DNA from: Pontiellaceae bacterium B12219
GTDB lineage: Bacteria; Verrucomicrobiota; Kiritimatiellia; Kiritimatiellales; Pontiellaceae
NCBI GenBank assembly: GCA_029432795.1
Contig: JARNMJ010000001.1
Location: 124,001 to 188,000 of the forward strand
Direction of reading: 5' to 3'
Length of the DNA stretch: 64,000 bases
Positions 36,619 through 46,070 of this stretch are shown here, one piece after another. Under the pieces are notes generated by a model. The model worked only from the letters and a program-made list of their open reading frames with translations. It did no database searches and was not told where the DNA came from. The position numbers were made by a program, and so were the translations under genes. The first letter of the stretch is position 1. Each line of letters starts with the position of its first letter.

Positions 36619-38093
36619 CAGTTTGCCACGATTTCCTGCCAGCTTTCATAGGTAAGGCCGCTTTGAAGCGGTGGAAAATAGGGGGGCGGTTTGCTTTCAA
36701 ATCTGGTGTCAAAGGTGTATTTCTTATCGTAACTGGCTGAGGTTTTTCCTGTCTTGGAATTGAATGAGCCCACTGCGCCGCGCTCTTCCTGGACGATACC
36801 GCCCAGCAGGTTGATATAGCCCCGTGGATCGTAATTTTTATAGTTATAGACATAAAAGCTTCCCTCATCCGAACTTTTTGCGCCGGTGGCCATAATGGTT
36901 GCATGAATATAGATGTCGTCCGGGGCGCTTCCGGTGATGATGACGTCATCTCCGCTGATGAGGCCCAAAGCATCGTTTACAACGGCATCTTTATCAAATT
37001 CGGTTCCGTTTGCGATAGCCTCGGCTTTCGCTTCGGCAATAGCTTCGTTGACGGCGTCTTCATCCAGAGGATCGAGGCTGTATACAATATGATCATTAAT
37101 AGAAATGTCATTTTCACTCACCAAGGTCAGCCTGCCATCCAGGGTTCCTCCATTTATAAATACTTCCCCTTCTCCTGTTACTTTTATAAATTTAGCGTTG
37201 TCCTTTCCTGTGAATCCAACATATTTATAGTCTCCATTATTCTTTATTTTATAGTCCCCGTTTCCTTCACCTACATTTATAAATTGTTGCTCGCCTGAAA
37301 TAGAGCCGCTCTGAACGTATATCATTTGCTCTTCACTGAGAGTTATCGCCTCTTTTTCCCACCCTTTGTCCGCATTGGTGATTAATACCTGTTCCCCATC
37401 AAATTCAATTGCGGTTTCGCCGGTGAGCAGAAGCGCATCATCCGGGTAGTTTTGGGCAAACGTTTTCATGCTGTCAAAATCCACATCCGCCATACTGCCC
37501 ATGTCCTTGTTGGTTTTAAATCCCTCTTTGAAGGTGACTGAGTTTGTTTCTCCCTCATAGCCATCGGCTTTGGTGGTGAAAATATCGTTAAAAATCGGAT
37601 CTCCAGAAAACCATGGAGTGGTATCGGTGTGGATATGTCCGAAAAATTCTTCGCCGGATTTAAAGTAAATAGAGCCGTTGTCTTCCGCAAAGAAAGCAAA
37701 CTTTGCATAGGTTGCACTGCGCACGCCTTCAAGTTCGATGCTTCTTTTTTTACCATTTACCTCGCCGGTGGCCACAATGTCGCACTCATAGAAATCAGTT
37801 TTTGTAATGGTATATTCAAAGCTTCCGTCTCCGACTGTCCCGCTGTCGGAATAAGAATTAGGCAGCAATGAGCCTATCTCGGTTACGTAGGAACAAGCGG
37901 CTTCAATGCCTGCCTCGGCCAAATAAAATGCCGCTTCAGAATCAATGATATGCTGCGTAGAATAAAAATACTGGGAAGAAAGGGTTAATAAACTGCCCAT
38001 CGTGATGGAGAGGATGAGCATTACCATCAGGATGGTAAGCAGAATGGACCCGTCTTTATCTGGACATTTCGGTGAGGGTATAAACTGTTTCAT
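36618..38093 (-). CDS. PilX-like minor pilus protein
   Basis: 491 residues. The N-terminus (MKQFIPSPKCPDKDGSILLT) leads into one hydrophobic helix (ILLTILMVMLILSITMGSLLTLSSQYF) with F/Y-LAEAGIEAA after it, the PilX_N pattern. The bulk is a beta-rich ectodomain with glycine/asparagine turns. PilX-type proteins lack the standard cleavage context and help assemble or prime type IV pili. The start 38093 follows AAAGGATATGCA; the ORF extends further upstream but into the next gene. It ends overlapping the small lipoprotein-like gene. Confidence 0.78.
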   Translation of the reverse strand: MKQFIPSPKCPDKDGSILLTILMVMLILSITMGSLLTLSSQYFYSTQHIIDSEAAFYLAEAGIEAACSYVTEIGSLLPNSYSDSGTVGDGSFEYTITKTDFYECDIVATGEVNGKKRSIELEGVRSATYAKFAFFAEDNGSIYFKSGEEFFGHIHTDTTPWFSGDPIFNDIFTTKADGYEGETNSVTFKEGFKTNKDMGSMADVDFDSMKTFAQNYPDDALLLTGETAIEFDGEQVLITNADKGWEKEAITLSEEQMIYVQSGSISGEQQFINVGEGNGDYKIKNNGDYKYVGFTGKDNAKFIKVTGEGEVFINGGTLDGRLTLVSENDISINDHIVYSLDPLDEDAVNEAIAEAKAEAIANGTEFDKDAVVNDALGLISGDDVIITGSAPDDIYIHATIMATGAKSSDEGSFYVYNYKNYDPRGYINLLGGIVQEERGAVGSFNSKTGKTSASYDKKYTFDTRFESKPPPYFPPLQSGLTYESWQEIVAN

Positions 38094-38103
38094 TGCATAT
38101 CCT

Positions 38104-38589
38104 TTAGGGGTTTCGGGGTTGTATGGTCGTATTAAACTCGCGTGAGCTTTTGTATTTACCTGTACCTGAAATGATGCTGATGGAAAGTTCCAGAAGGTTG
38201 CCGGTGGTCGGCGTTGCCGTGGAGCTGTCCACGTTGCTGATGAATACATTTCCTGCTAAATCCGAAATCGTTTGGTCCGTTGCTGAATAGGTAAATCCCT
38301 TGTTGACCCGTTCGTCGGTGATCGTCCAGTCGTCGTTAGAATAGGTCACATTCGTGTCCGCCAGGTGGAATTGGCGCAATCCCATGGTTTCTTCTGTTCC
38401 TCGAACCATACGGTCTATGGCCACGCTTGCATTGTTATCCGCATCTCTCCACACGGTTGCCGCTTCTGAGGAGCTGAGGAAGCTGATGAATACGGTCAGG
38501 AATCCGGCCATGGCCATCATGCCGATAAATAGTGCAACCATGACTTCTGTCAGAGTAAATGCCTGTTTGGATGGAGTTGCCGATACCAT
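38104..38589 (-). CDS. Type IV prepilin (PilW/GspJ-like)
   Basis: 161 residues. The leader MVSATPSKQA is followed by the methylated-pilin helix FTLTEVMVALFIGMMAMAGF with glutamate at position +5. Prepilin peptidase would cut between A10 and F11. The C-terminal domain is a short beta-rich globule. It lies between a second prepilin upstream (9 bp gap) and the PilX-like gene, forming a minor-pilin operon. Whether it joins a pilus or a type II pseudopilus is undecided. Confidence 0.82.
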   Translation of the reverse strand: MVSATPSKQAFTLTEVMVALFIGMMAMAGFLTVFISFLSSSEAATVWRDADNNASVAIDRMVRGTEETMGLRQFHLADTNVTYSNDDWTITDERVNKGFTYSATDQTISDLAGNVFISNVDSSTATPTTGNLLELSISIISGTGKYKSSREFNTTIQPRNP

Positions 38590-38598
38590 TTTGTAAAC

Positions 38599-39099
38599 CT
38601 ATTCCGAATGTAAGGGGGCTGAAATAATAGTAACCAGTTCGACCTGCCGAACCGCGTCGGAAAGCTCACTGGTCCAGTCGGTCCGAACGGTTATTTGCTT
38701 CAAGGCATCGTTACCGTCATACTCTGCGACATTATACCAAAAGGTCAGTCCGTTCACCGTTGGTGTGTAATTATTGATATCGAGTTTTTCCGAATCAAAA
38801 TCCAGCGACCGTACATATTCCATGGCTGTTCGTGCATTGTTCATCGCTTCGATGCGGTTGGAGGAGGATCGTAATATATCCCGGGAATAGGTAAGCAACA
38901 TGTAAGTTGACGAGACCGCCATGACGGAAATAAACATCGCAATCAGGACTTCGATTAATGTGAAAGCGGATTTAGATGTGTTTTTTCGGTGGCGGAAATC
39001 CAAAGCCGATGAGTCCAAGATCAAATTTTCTTGAAATTCAGGTGAGGTGTTTTTGTTGACCTCCTTCAGTTTTCGATATTGTTTTGCAGCTGTACTCAT
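38599..39099 (-). CDS. Type IV prepilin (PilV/GspI-like)
   Basis: 166 residues. An unusually long leader of about 44 residues (MSTAAKQYRKLKEVNKN...) precedes the pilin helix SAFTLIEVLIAMFISVMAVSS, cleaved before F. The C-terminal part has VELVTIISAPL at its end. The start 39099 is the first ATG that gives a plausible leader; the ORF extends to 39183 in frame with weaker evidence. First gene of the pilin cluster, so its promoter should lie in 39100-39300. Confidence 0.75.
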   Translation of the reverse strand: MSTAAKQYRKLKEVNKNTSPEFQENLILDSSALDFRHRKNTSKSAFTLIEVLIAMFISVMAVSSTYMLLTYSRDILRSSSNRIEAMNNARTAMEYVRSLDFDSEKLDINNYTPTVNGLTFWYNVAEYDGNDALKQITVRTDWTSELSDAVRQVELVTIISAPLHSE

Positions 39100-39519
39100 A
39101 TAATCACAATTTATAGTTTTACGGTGTAAATGAGTAAGCATGACATATGCCATAGTTTGTTGTGTCGGGTGAATTTCGGGCAAAATTTAGATACATTTTG
39201 AAATTATCAACAACGATGGGCTCGCAAGGGCTGCAAATGCTGGGCTATAGCTGTGTGTACGTTTCAGTCAGGGCCAAGTGACTTCATTCTGTAATGCGAA
39301 TGAATTCGAAAGGATATGAAGCTTGAACACTGTATTCATTCGTAATTTCTAAAAACTGAAAACGAATGCGCAACTTCAGCCTCAAATTGAGGTTGTGTGT
39401 ATTTTAATACAGCAGATGAAAACGGTAGTTTTGCATCAGAAAGCGGCTTCGGGTTTCAGTGAACGACGCGTTTATTTAGTAAATGCGGGGGGAAACAATC
39501 ACTGTAGGATTCATGTGGC
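39100..39519. other. Intergenic region with degenerate heptamer-like repeats
   Basis: No convincing gene. GTAATGCGAATGAATTCG (39291-39308) and TATTCATTCGTAATTTC (39333-39349) form an imperfect inverted repeat related to the ACGCAAT/ATTGCGT family. A smaller palindrome CCTCAAATTGAGG follows at about 39380. The minus-strand pilin promoter should lie here. Confidence 0.5.
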
Positions 39520-40665
39520 TTAGTAGAGCTCGTATTTGCAGAGCATGCCGTCTAGACCGCCGGCGGTGAGCGGATGTTTCCACTCGGGCTTAAGGCCGAG
39601 TTTTTTGACGAGCGTTTTATCGCCGTAGTAGATGAATGCGGTGGAACCCGTGCATTTCTGTTTCAGAAAATCACCGAACTCTTTGAGCAGGCCGGTCACT
39701 TCTTCGGTGTTACCGAGGCGGATGCCGTAGGGCGGGTTGGTGACGATGGTGGTATTGCTGAATCCTTCCAGGGATTGGAAGTCGGAGCGCCGCACTTTGA
39801 TGGTTCCAATGTCTGGAAGTTCGGCGCGGTTGGCGCGAACGGCTTTAACCGCATCTGCGCTGACATCGCTGCCTTTGATCAGATCGTCGGGCAGTTTCTG
39901 GATTTCGGCGTTGGCCCTGGTTTTAATCTGATTCCATGCAGTGGCGTCAAAATCGGGCAGGCGCAGAAATCCGAATTTTTTTCGCAAATAGGCCGAAGGC
40001 ACATTTCCGGCCCGCATCAATGCTTCGCAGAGAATGGTGCCGGAACCGCAAAAGGGGTCATACAGGGGGCGTTCGCTGTGCCAACCGCTCAGTTGAAGGA
40101 GGGTGGCCGCAAGGGTTTCCTGCATCGGTGCTTCGACCGATTCTATCCGATAGCCGCGTTTGTGCAGAGAGCCGCCGCCGAGATCGACGCTGATGCGTGC
40201 TTTATTCTCGTGAATATAAAGATTCAGCAGCAGGTCGGGAAAACGGGTGTCGACGTCGGGCCGTTTCGTGGTTTTTTCACGAAACTGGTCGACGATGGCA
40301 TCTTTCAGAAGCTGGCCGGCATACTGCGAGTTTCGGATGTTGCTTTTGGAAACATTGGTCGTAATGGCCAGTGTTTTGGTGAGGGTCAGGAAATCGGACC
40401 AGTCGATGTTTTGTGCGGTTTTATAAAGGTATTTGTCGGAATGGCAGTCGAACACCATCAAGGGAGCCAAAATGCGCGAAAAGATGCGGGTCTTATAAAC
40501 GATGGAATAAATAACGTCGGGTTCCGCACAGAAATACCAGCCGAGATAGGCTGGTTTGATGTTGGTTGCGCCGAGACGTTTTAATTCGGCTTCACCGGAC
40601 TTTTCCGCACCGCCGGCAAGCTGACCAAAGTACTGATGGGTCTTTTGGTAGAGGTAGTCGCTCAT
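39520..40665 (-). CDS. THUMP-domain RNA guanine-N2 methyltransferase (RlmL/YpsC type)
   Basis: 381 residues. An N-terminal THUMP RNA-binding region (about 60-160) precedes a Rossmann methyltransferase with [15 protein letters not shown] and the catalytic [10 protein letters not shown]. This is the m2G-type signature of 23S rRNA methyltransferases; the size is close to Bacillus YpsC. It modifies 23S rRNA in the cytoplasm; the exact base is not deducible. Its ATG overlaps the panD stop by 4 bp. Two palindrome copies lie 24 bp apart near its 3' end. Confidence 0.9.
   Translation of the reverse strand: MSDYLYQKTHQYFGQLAGGAEKSGEAELKRLGATNIKPAYLGWYFCAEPDVIYSIVYKTRIFSRILAPLMVFDCHSDKYLYKTAQNIDWSDFLTLTKTLAITTNVSKSNIRNSQYAGQLLKDAIVDQFREKTTKRPDVDTRFPDLLLNLYIHENKARISVDLGGGSLHKRGYRIESVEAPMQETLAATLLQLSGWHSERPLYDPFCGSGTILCEALMRAGNVPSAYLRKKFGFLRLPDFDATAWNQIKTRANAEIQKLPDDLIKGSDVSADAVKAVRANRAELPDIGTIKVRRSDFQSLEGFSNTTIVTNPPYGIRLGNTEEVTGLLKEFGDFLKQKCTGSTAFIYYGDKTLVKKLGLKPEWKHPLTAGGLDGMLCKYELY
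39766..39780. repeat. 15-bp palindrome copy 17 (in methyltransferase gene)
   Basis: TTCCAGGGATTGGAA, minus-strand phase 1, read as F-Q-S-L-E. Confidence 0.75.
39804..39818. repeat. 15-bp palindrome copy 18 (in methyltransferase gene)
   Basis: TTCCAATGTCTGGAA, minus-strand phase 2, read as L-P-D-I-G. Confidence 0.75.
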
Positions 40666-41015
40666 TTCTGAACGCGGCGATTCTGATCGTCAACAAAGAC
40701 CACGACCGGGTTAAACTCTTTGGCTTCCTGATCTTCATAATTTCCGTAAGAAATGATGATGATTTTATCGCCAACCGCAGCCAGCCGGGCAGCAGGACCA
40801 TTCAGTTCAATGGCGCCGGAGCCGCGTTCTCCGCTAATGGTGTAGGTTACAAAGCGTTGTCCATTATTCAGGTTGACGATTTGAACCTGTTCGTTGGGAA
40901 GCAGGTCTGCTGCTTCCATCAGATCCCGGTCAATCGTGATGCTTCCTTCATAATACAATTCCAGTCCCGTGATGGTGGCTGTATGTATTTTAGATTTTTT
41001 CATGATCCGTTGCAT
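40662..41015 (-). CDS. panD: Aspartate 1-decarboxylase proenzyme
   Basis: 117 residues. The self-cleavage site G24-S25 is visible in [10 protein letters not shown]25 becomes the pyruvoyl cofactor. It makes beta-alanine for pantothenate and CoA. ATG 41015 ([16 protein letters not shown]) fits both the family N-terminus and a GAGG 7 bp upstream; an ATG 6 bp earlier sits too close to that site. It is followed with a 4-bp overlap by the methyltransferase gene. Confidence 0.96.
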   Translation of the reverse strand: MQRIMKKSKIHTATITGLELYYEGSITIDRDLMEAADLLPNEQVQIVNLNNGQRFVTYTISGERGSGAIELNGPAARLAAVGDKIIIISYGNYEDQEAKEFNPVVVFVDDQNRRVQK

Positions 41016-41107
41016 GGACATACCTCGTTTAAAAGTCGCGCATATTGTTCCGGGTCATGGCGTCCGTCAACACCTGATTTGAGTCGATTTCCATAAGGAA
41101 TGTTGAA

Positions 41108-41122
41108 TTCCAATGGTTGGAA
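41108..41122. repeat. 15-bp palindrome copy 19 (divergent promoter region)
   Basis: TTCCAATGGTTGGAA in the gap between divergent panD and the SNF2 gene. Confidence 0.8.
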
Positions 41123-41194
41123 AATCGAAATGTTCGTATTGCGTCAGTGTAATAAACTAAATTTTTTATCGATTTCTCCATCCAAGAAGCCAAA

Positions 41195-44100
41195 ATGGGT
41201 TCTATTTTACGACGCATTTACCAAATGACCCATATGAATGAACTACTTCCATACACTGAAAAGAAACTGAAAGACTGGGCGGGCTGGAGAGCATTCCGCG
41301 ACGGTAAAGCCCTGTTTGAACGCGGGGTTGTGGAGAAAGTGTCCTTTGAAGAACCGTTCATTACCGGTCAGCTGAATCTCGGACCGCGCGGTATGCGCAG
41401 TAAATTTGAAATTCTGAAAAACGGTTTGGTTGAGAACCACTGTCCCTGCCGCGACAATCAGGAGCGGGGATTGATCTGTTCGCATTTGGTGGCCATGGGG
41501 CTCGAAGTGCTGAAGCAGCATTCTGATCCATCGCGGAAGCAAAAGGCTTCGGCAGAAAAAAGTCGAATTGATCGTATTGCAAAAGCGGCCGAAGGGAACC
41601 GGATTCAACGCGTTCGCCAGGATACACCCGGTGCGGTGAAGGCTCAGTTGGTTATTGAACTGGCAGCCGATTGGCAGAATCAGCTGAACGGCGAAAAAAT
41701 CGGCATTCATGTTTCTGTTGATTATGATAAATACCGAAAACCGGCAGCCGATGTGCCGGGAGATATTCCATTTTCATTTCCCCGCAGAGACGAAAATCTG
41801 CTCTATGTGCTGGAGGATATCTGCGGGGGGGCTCTCAAGAGCGATATACAGATTTCTGTGTATGATCTGATCAATATTCTGCGCTTGCATCACGGTAAGG
41901 TGATTCTTTATCGGGGCTATAAAAAAGGCTGTCCGGTAAATAAGGAAATGCTGGATTCCAAGTTGGAAATGGACATGGATCGGGAGAACGGAGAGCTGAT
42001 CCTGAAGCTTTCCACGGAACTGCCTAATGGCGAAGTGGACCTCTTTCCTGTTTATATCATCGGGCAGAATACCGGTTGGATTTTCAGTGGCGGAGAGTTT
42101 TGGCCGCTGAGCAGTATTCTTCCGAAATCCATGCAGGAAATTTACAGCAACAGTATTGTTATTCCCCGCGAATCGGTTCCGTCGTTTATTATGACGGAGC
42201 TTCCGCAGGTTGAAAAGGTGATGGGGGTTCGGACAGACATTACTCCCGATCTGTTTTTCATGAAACCGGCCAAACCGGAATTCCGCCTTGTGGTTAAAGG
42301 CAGCCCGGCTTCGCTGGCCGCCACGCTTTATGCCCGTTATGAAGGCGAGGTGGAATTGGTGGCCGGTCGCGCTGATATGCGCGGCAATTTTGCCATACCG
42401 GACCCACGGGACCTTTTGAAATATCGTATTCGTAACATGGCCGCTGAAAAGAAGGCGGTCGAGCGTCTGCATGTGGTCGGTTTCGATGGCCGCGCCGGTG
42501 ATACGCTGAAAAATATTGTGGGCCCGCGCGAGGTGCTGAACTTTCTGGGAACCGGCGTGCCGCAAATCCGCCGTTTCGGCTGGAAGGTGGAGCTGGAAGG
42601 TCGGGTGAAGCCATTTGCAGAAAAAGCCGACTATATTACGCCGATCGTTCATGTGGATGAATCGGAGGAAGGCAACTATTTCGACGTAAGCTATGAATAT
42701 GAAGTCGGAACCGGAAGCATTTCGGAACGTGATATTCAGCGGGCGTTGATGAAAGGCGATTCGTTCATTGAACGGAACGGCCGCACGATTCTGCTCGACG
42801 GCGACGCCATTCTGCAGGCCCGCGAAGTGTTTGAAGATTGTGCGATAGGCACCGGAACCAAGCCGGGTTCGTTCAAAATGAGCGGTATCTACGGCAGCTA
42901 TGTGGAAGCCTCGCTGAATGCGCTCGATGGCATCAGCATTGAGGCCACGCCGAACTGGATGGAGCGGGCAAAGCTGCAGAATGAACAGGTGTCGGTTGAA
43001 GATGTCGAGCTGCATCCGGAGTTAAAAGCCACCCTGCGTTCGTATCAGCAGGAAGGGGTTAATTGGCTCCGTTTTCTGGAAAATCGCGGGTTTTGCGGTG
43101 TGCTTGCCGATGAAATGGGGCTGGGTAAAACCCTGCAAACATTGGCCTGGATTCAGTTGGGCCGGACGGATGAACGGCATCAGGGGAAACCGGCTCTCAT
43201 CATCTGTCCGACCAGTCTGGTTGAAAACTGGTTGGAAGAAGCGGCCAAATTCACTCCCAATTTAAAAGCATTGACGCTTCATGGAACCGATCGTCATCGC
43301 AAATGGAAAAATGTGCCGAAGGTGGATTTGGTCATCACTTCCTATGCATTGATGCGTCGCGATATTGAAAAGCATCTGGAGTTCACCTATTCCATCGCGA
43401 TTCTTGACGAAGCGCAGCACATTAAAAACCGCACCACACAAAACTCCTTGGCTGCGAAAAAAATTATTGCAGACCATAAGCTGGTGCTCACCGGCACTCC
43501 GATCGAAAACGGGGTCACCGATCTCTGGTCGATTATGGATTATCTGATGCCCGGTTATCTGGGGAGTCACAAAGATTTCCGAGAGCACTATGAGCTCCCG
43601 ATTCTTAATGGCGGAGCTGACGGTGAGCTGGCTCAGATCAAGCTCCGTCGGAAACTGCATCCGTTCCTTTTGCGCCGCCTGAAGAAACATGTGGCCAAAG
43701 ATCTGCCCGAAAAAATTGAGCGTATTGCTCCCTGTAAACTCACTCAGGATCAGCACAGGGTTTATCGACAGCTGCTCGAAGATTCCAAGGCCCGGATCAA
43801 CGATATGGTGGAGAAAGAAGGCTTTAATAAAAGTCGGATGGAAATTCTTAAAACGCTGTTGCGCCTTCGTCAGACCTGTAACCATATTGATTTGCTGAAA
43901 CTGGATGGTGTGAAGAGTAAGCACCCATCAGCCAAAATGGAATTGTTCTTTGAACTGCTCGGAGAAGCGATCGATAGTAAGCACCGTGTTTTGGTCTTCA
44001 GTCAGTTCACGAGCATGCTGGGCATTCTTAAAGAAGAAATGGCTGAACGGAAAATTAAATATACCTATCTCGACGGCAGTACGAAAGATCGTCAGGATGT

Positions 44101-44437
44101 TGTACGCAAATTCAACCAGGACCACAGTATTCCGGTATTCCTGATGAGTTTGAAAGCCGGCGGAACCGGCTTGAACCTGACGGGTGCGGATATGGTGATT
44201 CACTTCGATCCCTGGTGGAATCCGGCGGTTGAAGATCAGGCCACCGACCGCGCGCATCGTATCGGACAGAAACGCACCGTTTATTCCGTCAAACTGATCT
44301 CTAAAGGCACTGTGGAAGAAAAGGTGGTTGAGATGCAGGAACGTAAAAAAGGCATCATCGACGCCACGCTCACCACCGACGAACAGGTTATGCAGAAGCT
44401 CACCTGGGAAGATGTTCAGGAACTGCTGAGTCTTTAA
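41195..44437 (+). CDS. SWIM zinc-finger SNF2-family helicase
   Basis: 1080 residues. Near the N-terminus is a SWIM zinc finger (CPCRDNQERGLICSHLVAMG, C-x-C...C-x-H). The middle is a long beta-rich region. The C-terminal 450 residues are the SNF2 ATPase: DEMGLGKTLQTLAW, LDEAQHIKN, and helicase C with SLKAGGTGLNLTGADMVIHFDPWWNP and DRAHRIGQ. Bacterial SNF2/RapA relatives act on RNA polymerase or DNA; this one's target is unknown. The start is uncertain: ATG 41195, 41225 or 41234 lack a Shine-Dalgarno. Confidence 0.9.
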   Translation: MGSILRRIYQMTHMNELLPYTEKKLKDWAGWRAFRDGKALFERGVVEKVSFEEPFITGQLNLGPRGMRSKFEILKNGLVENHCPCRDNQERGLICSHLVAMGLEVLKQHSDPSRKQKASAEKSRIDRIAKAAEGNRIQRVRQDTPGAVKAQLVIELAADWQNQLNGEKIGIHVSVDYDKYRKPAADVPGDIPFSFPRRDENLLYVLEDICGGALKSDIQISVYDLINILRLHHGKVILYRGYKKGCPVNKEMLDSKLEMDMDRENGELILKLSTELPNGEVDLFPVYIIGQNTGWIFSGGEFWPLSSILPKSMQEIYSNSIVIPRESVPSFIMTELPQVEKVMGVRTDITPDLFFMKPAKPEFRLVVKGSPASLAATLYARYEGEVELVAGRADMRGNFAIPDPRDLLKYRIRNMAAEKKAVERLHVVGFDGRAGDTLKNIVGPREVLNFLGTGVPQIRRFGWKVELEGRVKPFAEKADYITPIVHVDESEEGNYFDVSYEYEVGTGSISERDIQRALMKGDSFIERNGRTILLDGDAILQAREVFEDCAIGTGTKPGSFKMSGIYGSYVEASLNALDGISIEATPNWMERAKLQNEQVSVEDVELHPELKATLRSYQQEGVNWLRFLENRGFCGVLADEMGLGKTLQTLAWIQLGRTDERHQGKPALIICPTSLVENWLEEAAKFTPNLKALTLHGTDRHRKWKNVPKVDLVITSYALMRRDIEKHLEFTYSIAILDEAQHIKNRTTQNSLAAKKIIADHKLVLTGTPIENGVTDLWSIMDYLMPGYLGSHKDFREHYELPILNGGADGELAQIKLRRKLHPFLLRRLKKHVAKDLPEKIERIAPCKLTQDQHRVYRQLLEDSKARINDMVEKEGFNKSRMEILKTLLRLRQTCNHIDLLKLDGVKSKHPSAKMELFFELLGEAIDSKHRVLVFSQFTSMLGILKEEMAERKIKYTYLDGSTKDRQDVVRKFNQDHSIPVFLMSLKAGGTGLNLTGADMVIHFDPWWNPAVEDQATDRAHRIGQKRTVYSVKLISKGTVEEKVVEMQERKKGIIDATLTTDEQVMQKLTWEDVQELLSL

Positions 44438-44459
44438 AGCTGAATTGGGGGGGGATTAT

Positions 44460-44503
44460 GGAATGGATGGACGGCCGTTAAAACAGGCTCGTTCCATCAT
44501 TCC
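44460..44503. terminator. Possible bidirectional hairpin between SNF2 and kdsA
   Basis: GGAATGGATGGAC and GTTCCATCATTCC are near-complementary with one bulge, in the gap between two convergent genes. The loop is long (about 18 bases) and T-runs are weak, so this is tentative. Confidence 0.35.
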
Positions 44504-44519
44504 GTTTATCCAACGACCA

Positions 44520-45335
44520 TTATTTAATCTGATCGATGGCGTCCAGCTTTTCCCAGAGTTTGGAAAGATCATTCAGCGGGATCATATTCGGACCGTCAGA
44601 AAGGGCTTCCGCCGGATTGGGGTGGGTTTCAATGAACATGCCGTCCACACCAACTGCCGCAGCTGCTTTGGCCAGATACGGTGCAAATCGTCCGTCACCA
44701 CCGGAGGTGTCGCCCTGTCCGCCCGGTGATTGCACAGAGTGGGTTGCATCAAAAATTACGGGATAGCCGAGTTCGGCCATAATAATCAGACTGCGCATGT
44801 CGGCGACGAGTGTATTGTAGCCGAAGGAGGCGCCGCGTTCAGTCAGCAGAATATTTGTGTTGCCGGTGGATTCAATTTTTTTCACCACGTTGGCCATATC
44901 CCAGGGAGCGGCAAACTGGGCTTTTTTCACATTCACCACAGCACCGCTTTCTCCGGCGGCCACCACAAAGTCGGTCTGCCGAATCATGAAGGCCGGAAGC
45001 TGGATGATGTCGACGACCTGAGAAGCAATCTTCACTTCTTCCACACTGTGGACATCAGTCAGCACGGGAATGTTATATTTTTCCTTAATCTCGGCCAGAA
45101 TCTCCAGGCCTTTTTCAATGCCGGGACCGCGATAGGAATGGATGGAGGTGCGATTGGCTTTGTCGTAGGATGCCTTGAACACAAAGGGAATATTTTGTTT
45201 TTCAGAAAGTTTTACCAGTCGGTCGGCAATTTCCATGCATCCCTCACGACTCTCAATCACGCAGGGGCCTGCAATCATTGCCAGTGGATTTTCCCCGCCG
45301 AACTTTACACCGTTTACCTGAACTGTTTTTGCCAT
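44520..45335 (-). CDS. kdsA: 3-deoxy-8-phosphooctulonate synthase
   Basis: 271 residues. It condenses PEP and arabinose 5-phosphate to KDO 8-phosphate for lipopolysaccharide, which implies an LPS-bearing outer membrane. C25 in AGPCVIES is the metal ligand of the metal-dependent class; E. coli-type enzymes have Asn there. Also visible are KASYDKANRTS and SPGGQGDTSGGDGRFAP. Monocistronic-looking, with TAAGAGG just upstream of its ATG on the minus strand. Confidence 0.95.
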   Translation of the reverse strand: MAKTVQVNGVKFGGENPLAMIAGPCVIESREGCMEIADRLVKLSEKQNIPFVFKASYDKANRTSIHSYRGPGIEKGLEILAEIKEKYNIPVLTDVHSVEEVKIASQVVDIIQLPAFMIRQTDFVVAAGESGAVVNVKKAQFAAPWDMANVVKKIESTGNTNILLTERGASFGYNTLVADMRSLIIMAELGYPVIFDATHSVQSPGGQGDTSGGDGRFAPYLAKAAAAVGVDGMFIETHPNPAEALSDGPNMIPLNDLSKLWEKLDAIDQIK

Positions 45336-45430
45336 CTTATAATCCTCTTAAAAATTGAAAATGAACACAGACTATCAACTGTGTTCATTCCGTTGCCAAA
45401 TGCAAAAGCACTCAATTTCAAGTAAAGTGC

Positions 45431-45973
45431 TTATTTGCCGATCAGTTTCAGGAATTCATTACGGGTGGATGAATCCTTGCGGAAGCTTCCGAGCATGGCG
45501 GAGGTGACCATGCAGGAGTTTTGTTTTTCAACACCACGCATCATCATACAGAGATGCTGAGCTTCGATAACAACGCCGACGCCTTCGGGCGTGACGGTTT
45601 CCATCAGCGTGGTGGCCACCTGGTTGGTGAGGCGCTCCTGAATCTGAAGTCGCCGGGCAAAGTGGTCGACAATACGTGCAAGTTTACTGACGCCGAGCAC
45701 TTTGCCTTCGGGGATGTAGCCGATGTGGCATTTTCCAAAAAATGGAAGCATGTGGTGCTCGCAGAGGCTGTAGAGTTCGATATCTTTCACAATAATCATG
45801 TGGTTGTCTTCAACGGTGAAAACAGCGTTATTGATGACATCTTCGAGTTTTTCGCGATAGCCTTTGGTGAGGAAGTCCATGGCTTTTGCGGCACGTTGCG
45901 GGGTGTCGAGCAGGCCCTCGCGTTCGGGGTTTTCGCCGATACGTGTGAGGATGTCTTTATAGAGTTCGTTCAT
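45431..45973 (-). CDS. folE: GTP cyclohydrolase I
   Basis: 180 residues of the zinc-dependent type. Zinc ligands are in [20 protein letters not shown] (C and H) and HLCMMMRG (C). It makes dihydroneopterin triphosphate, the first step of folate synthesis; folD at 55.8 kb uses the final cofactor. It is followed downstream on the same strand by cstA's opposite end, separated by heptamer locus C upstream of the folE ATG. Palindrome copy 20 overlaps the LPFFGKC codons near the zinc ligands. Confidence 0.96.
   Translation of the reverse strand: MNELYKDILTRIGENPEREGLLDTPQRAAKAMDFLTKGYREKLEDVINNAVFTVEDNHMIIVKDIELYSLCEHHMLPFFGKCHIGYIPEGKVLGVSKLARIVDHFARRLQIQERLTNQVATTLMETVTPEGVGVVIEAQHLCMMMRGVEKQNSCMVTSAMLGSFRKDSSTRNEFLKLIGK
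45733..45747. repeat. 15-bp palindrome copy 20 (in folE)
   Basis: TTCCAAAAAATGGAA, minus-strand phase 2, read as L-P-F-F-G-K. Confidence 0.72.
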
Positions 45974-45994
45974 GAAAAATCTCCGTTTCTATTG

Positions 45995-46070
45995 CGTATT
46001 ACATAATGCGTAACTTTTAATGCATGAAGACTCCGAATTCCGGAAGCAATACGCAATACGCAATACGCAC
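45995..46070. repeat. Heptanucleotide repeat locus C (cstA-folE gap)
   Basis: GCGTATT, ACATAAT and GCGTAAC (45995-46015) face three inverted-sense ACGCAAT units (46048-46070). The intervening 32 bp includes GAATTCCGGAAGC. It lies between the folE start and the cstA stop, which are on the same strand. Confidence 0.8.

Noticed and set aside
41956-41968. TTCCAAGTTGGAA as another palindrome copy
   Set aside because: The arm spacing is 3 bp rather than 5, so it does not fit the 15-bp consensus.
44549-44566. TTCCCAGAGTTTGGAA at the kdsA end as another copy
   Set aside because: It has an extra base in the left arm (16 bp) and was not counted.
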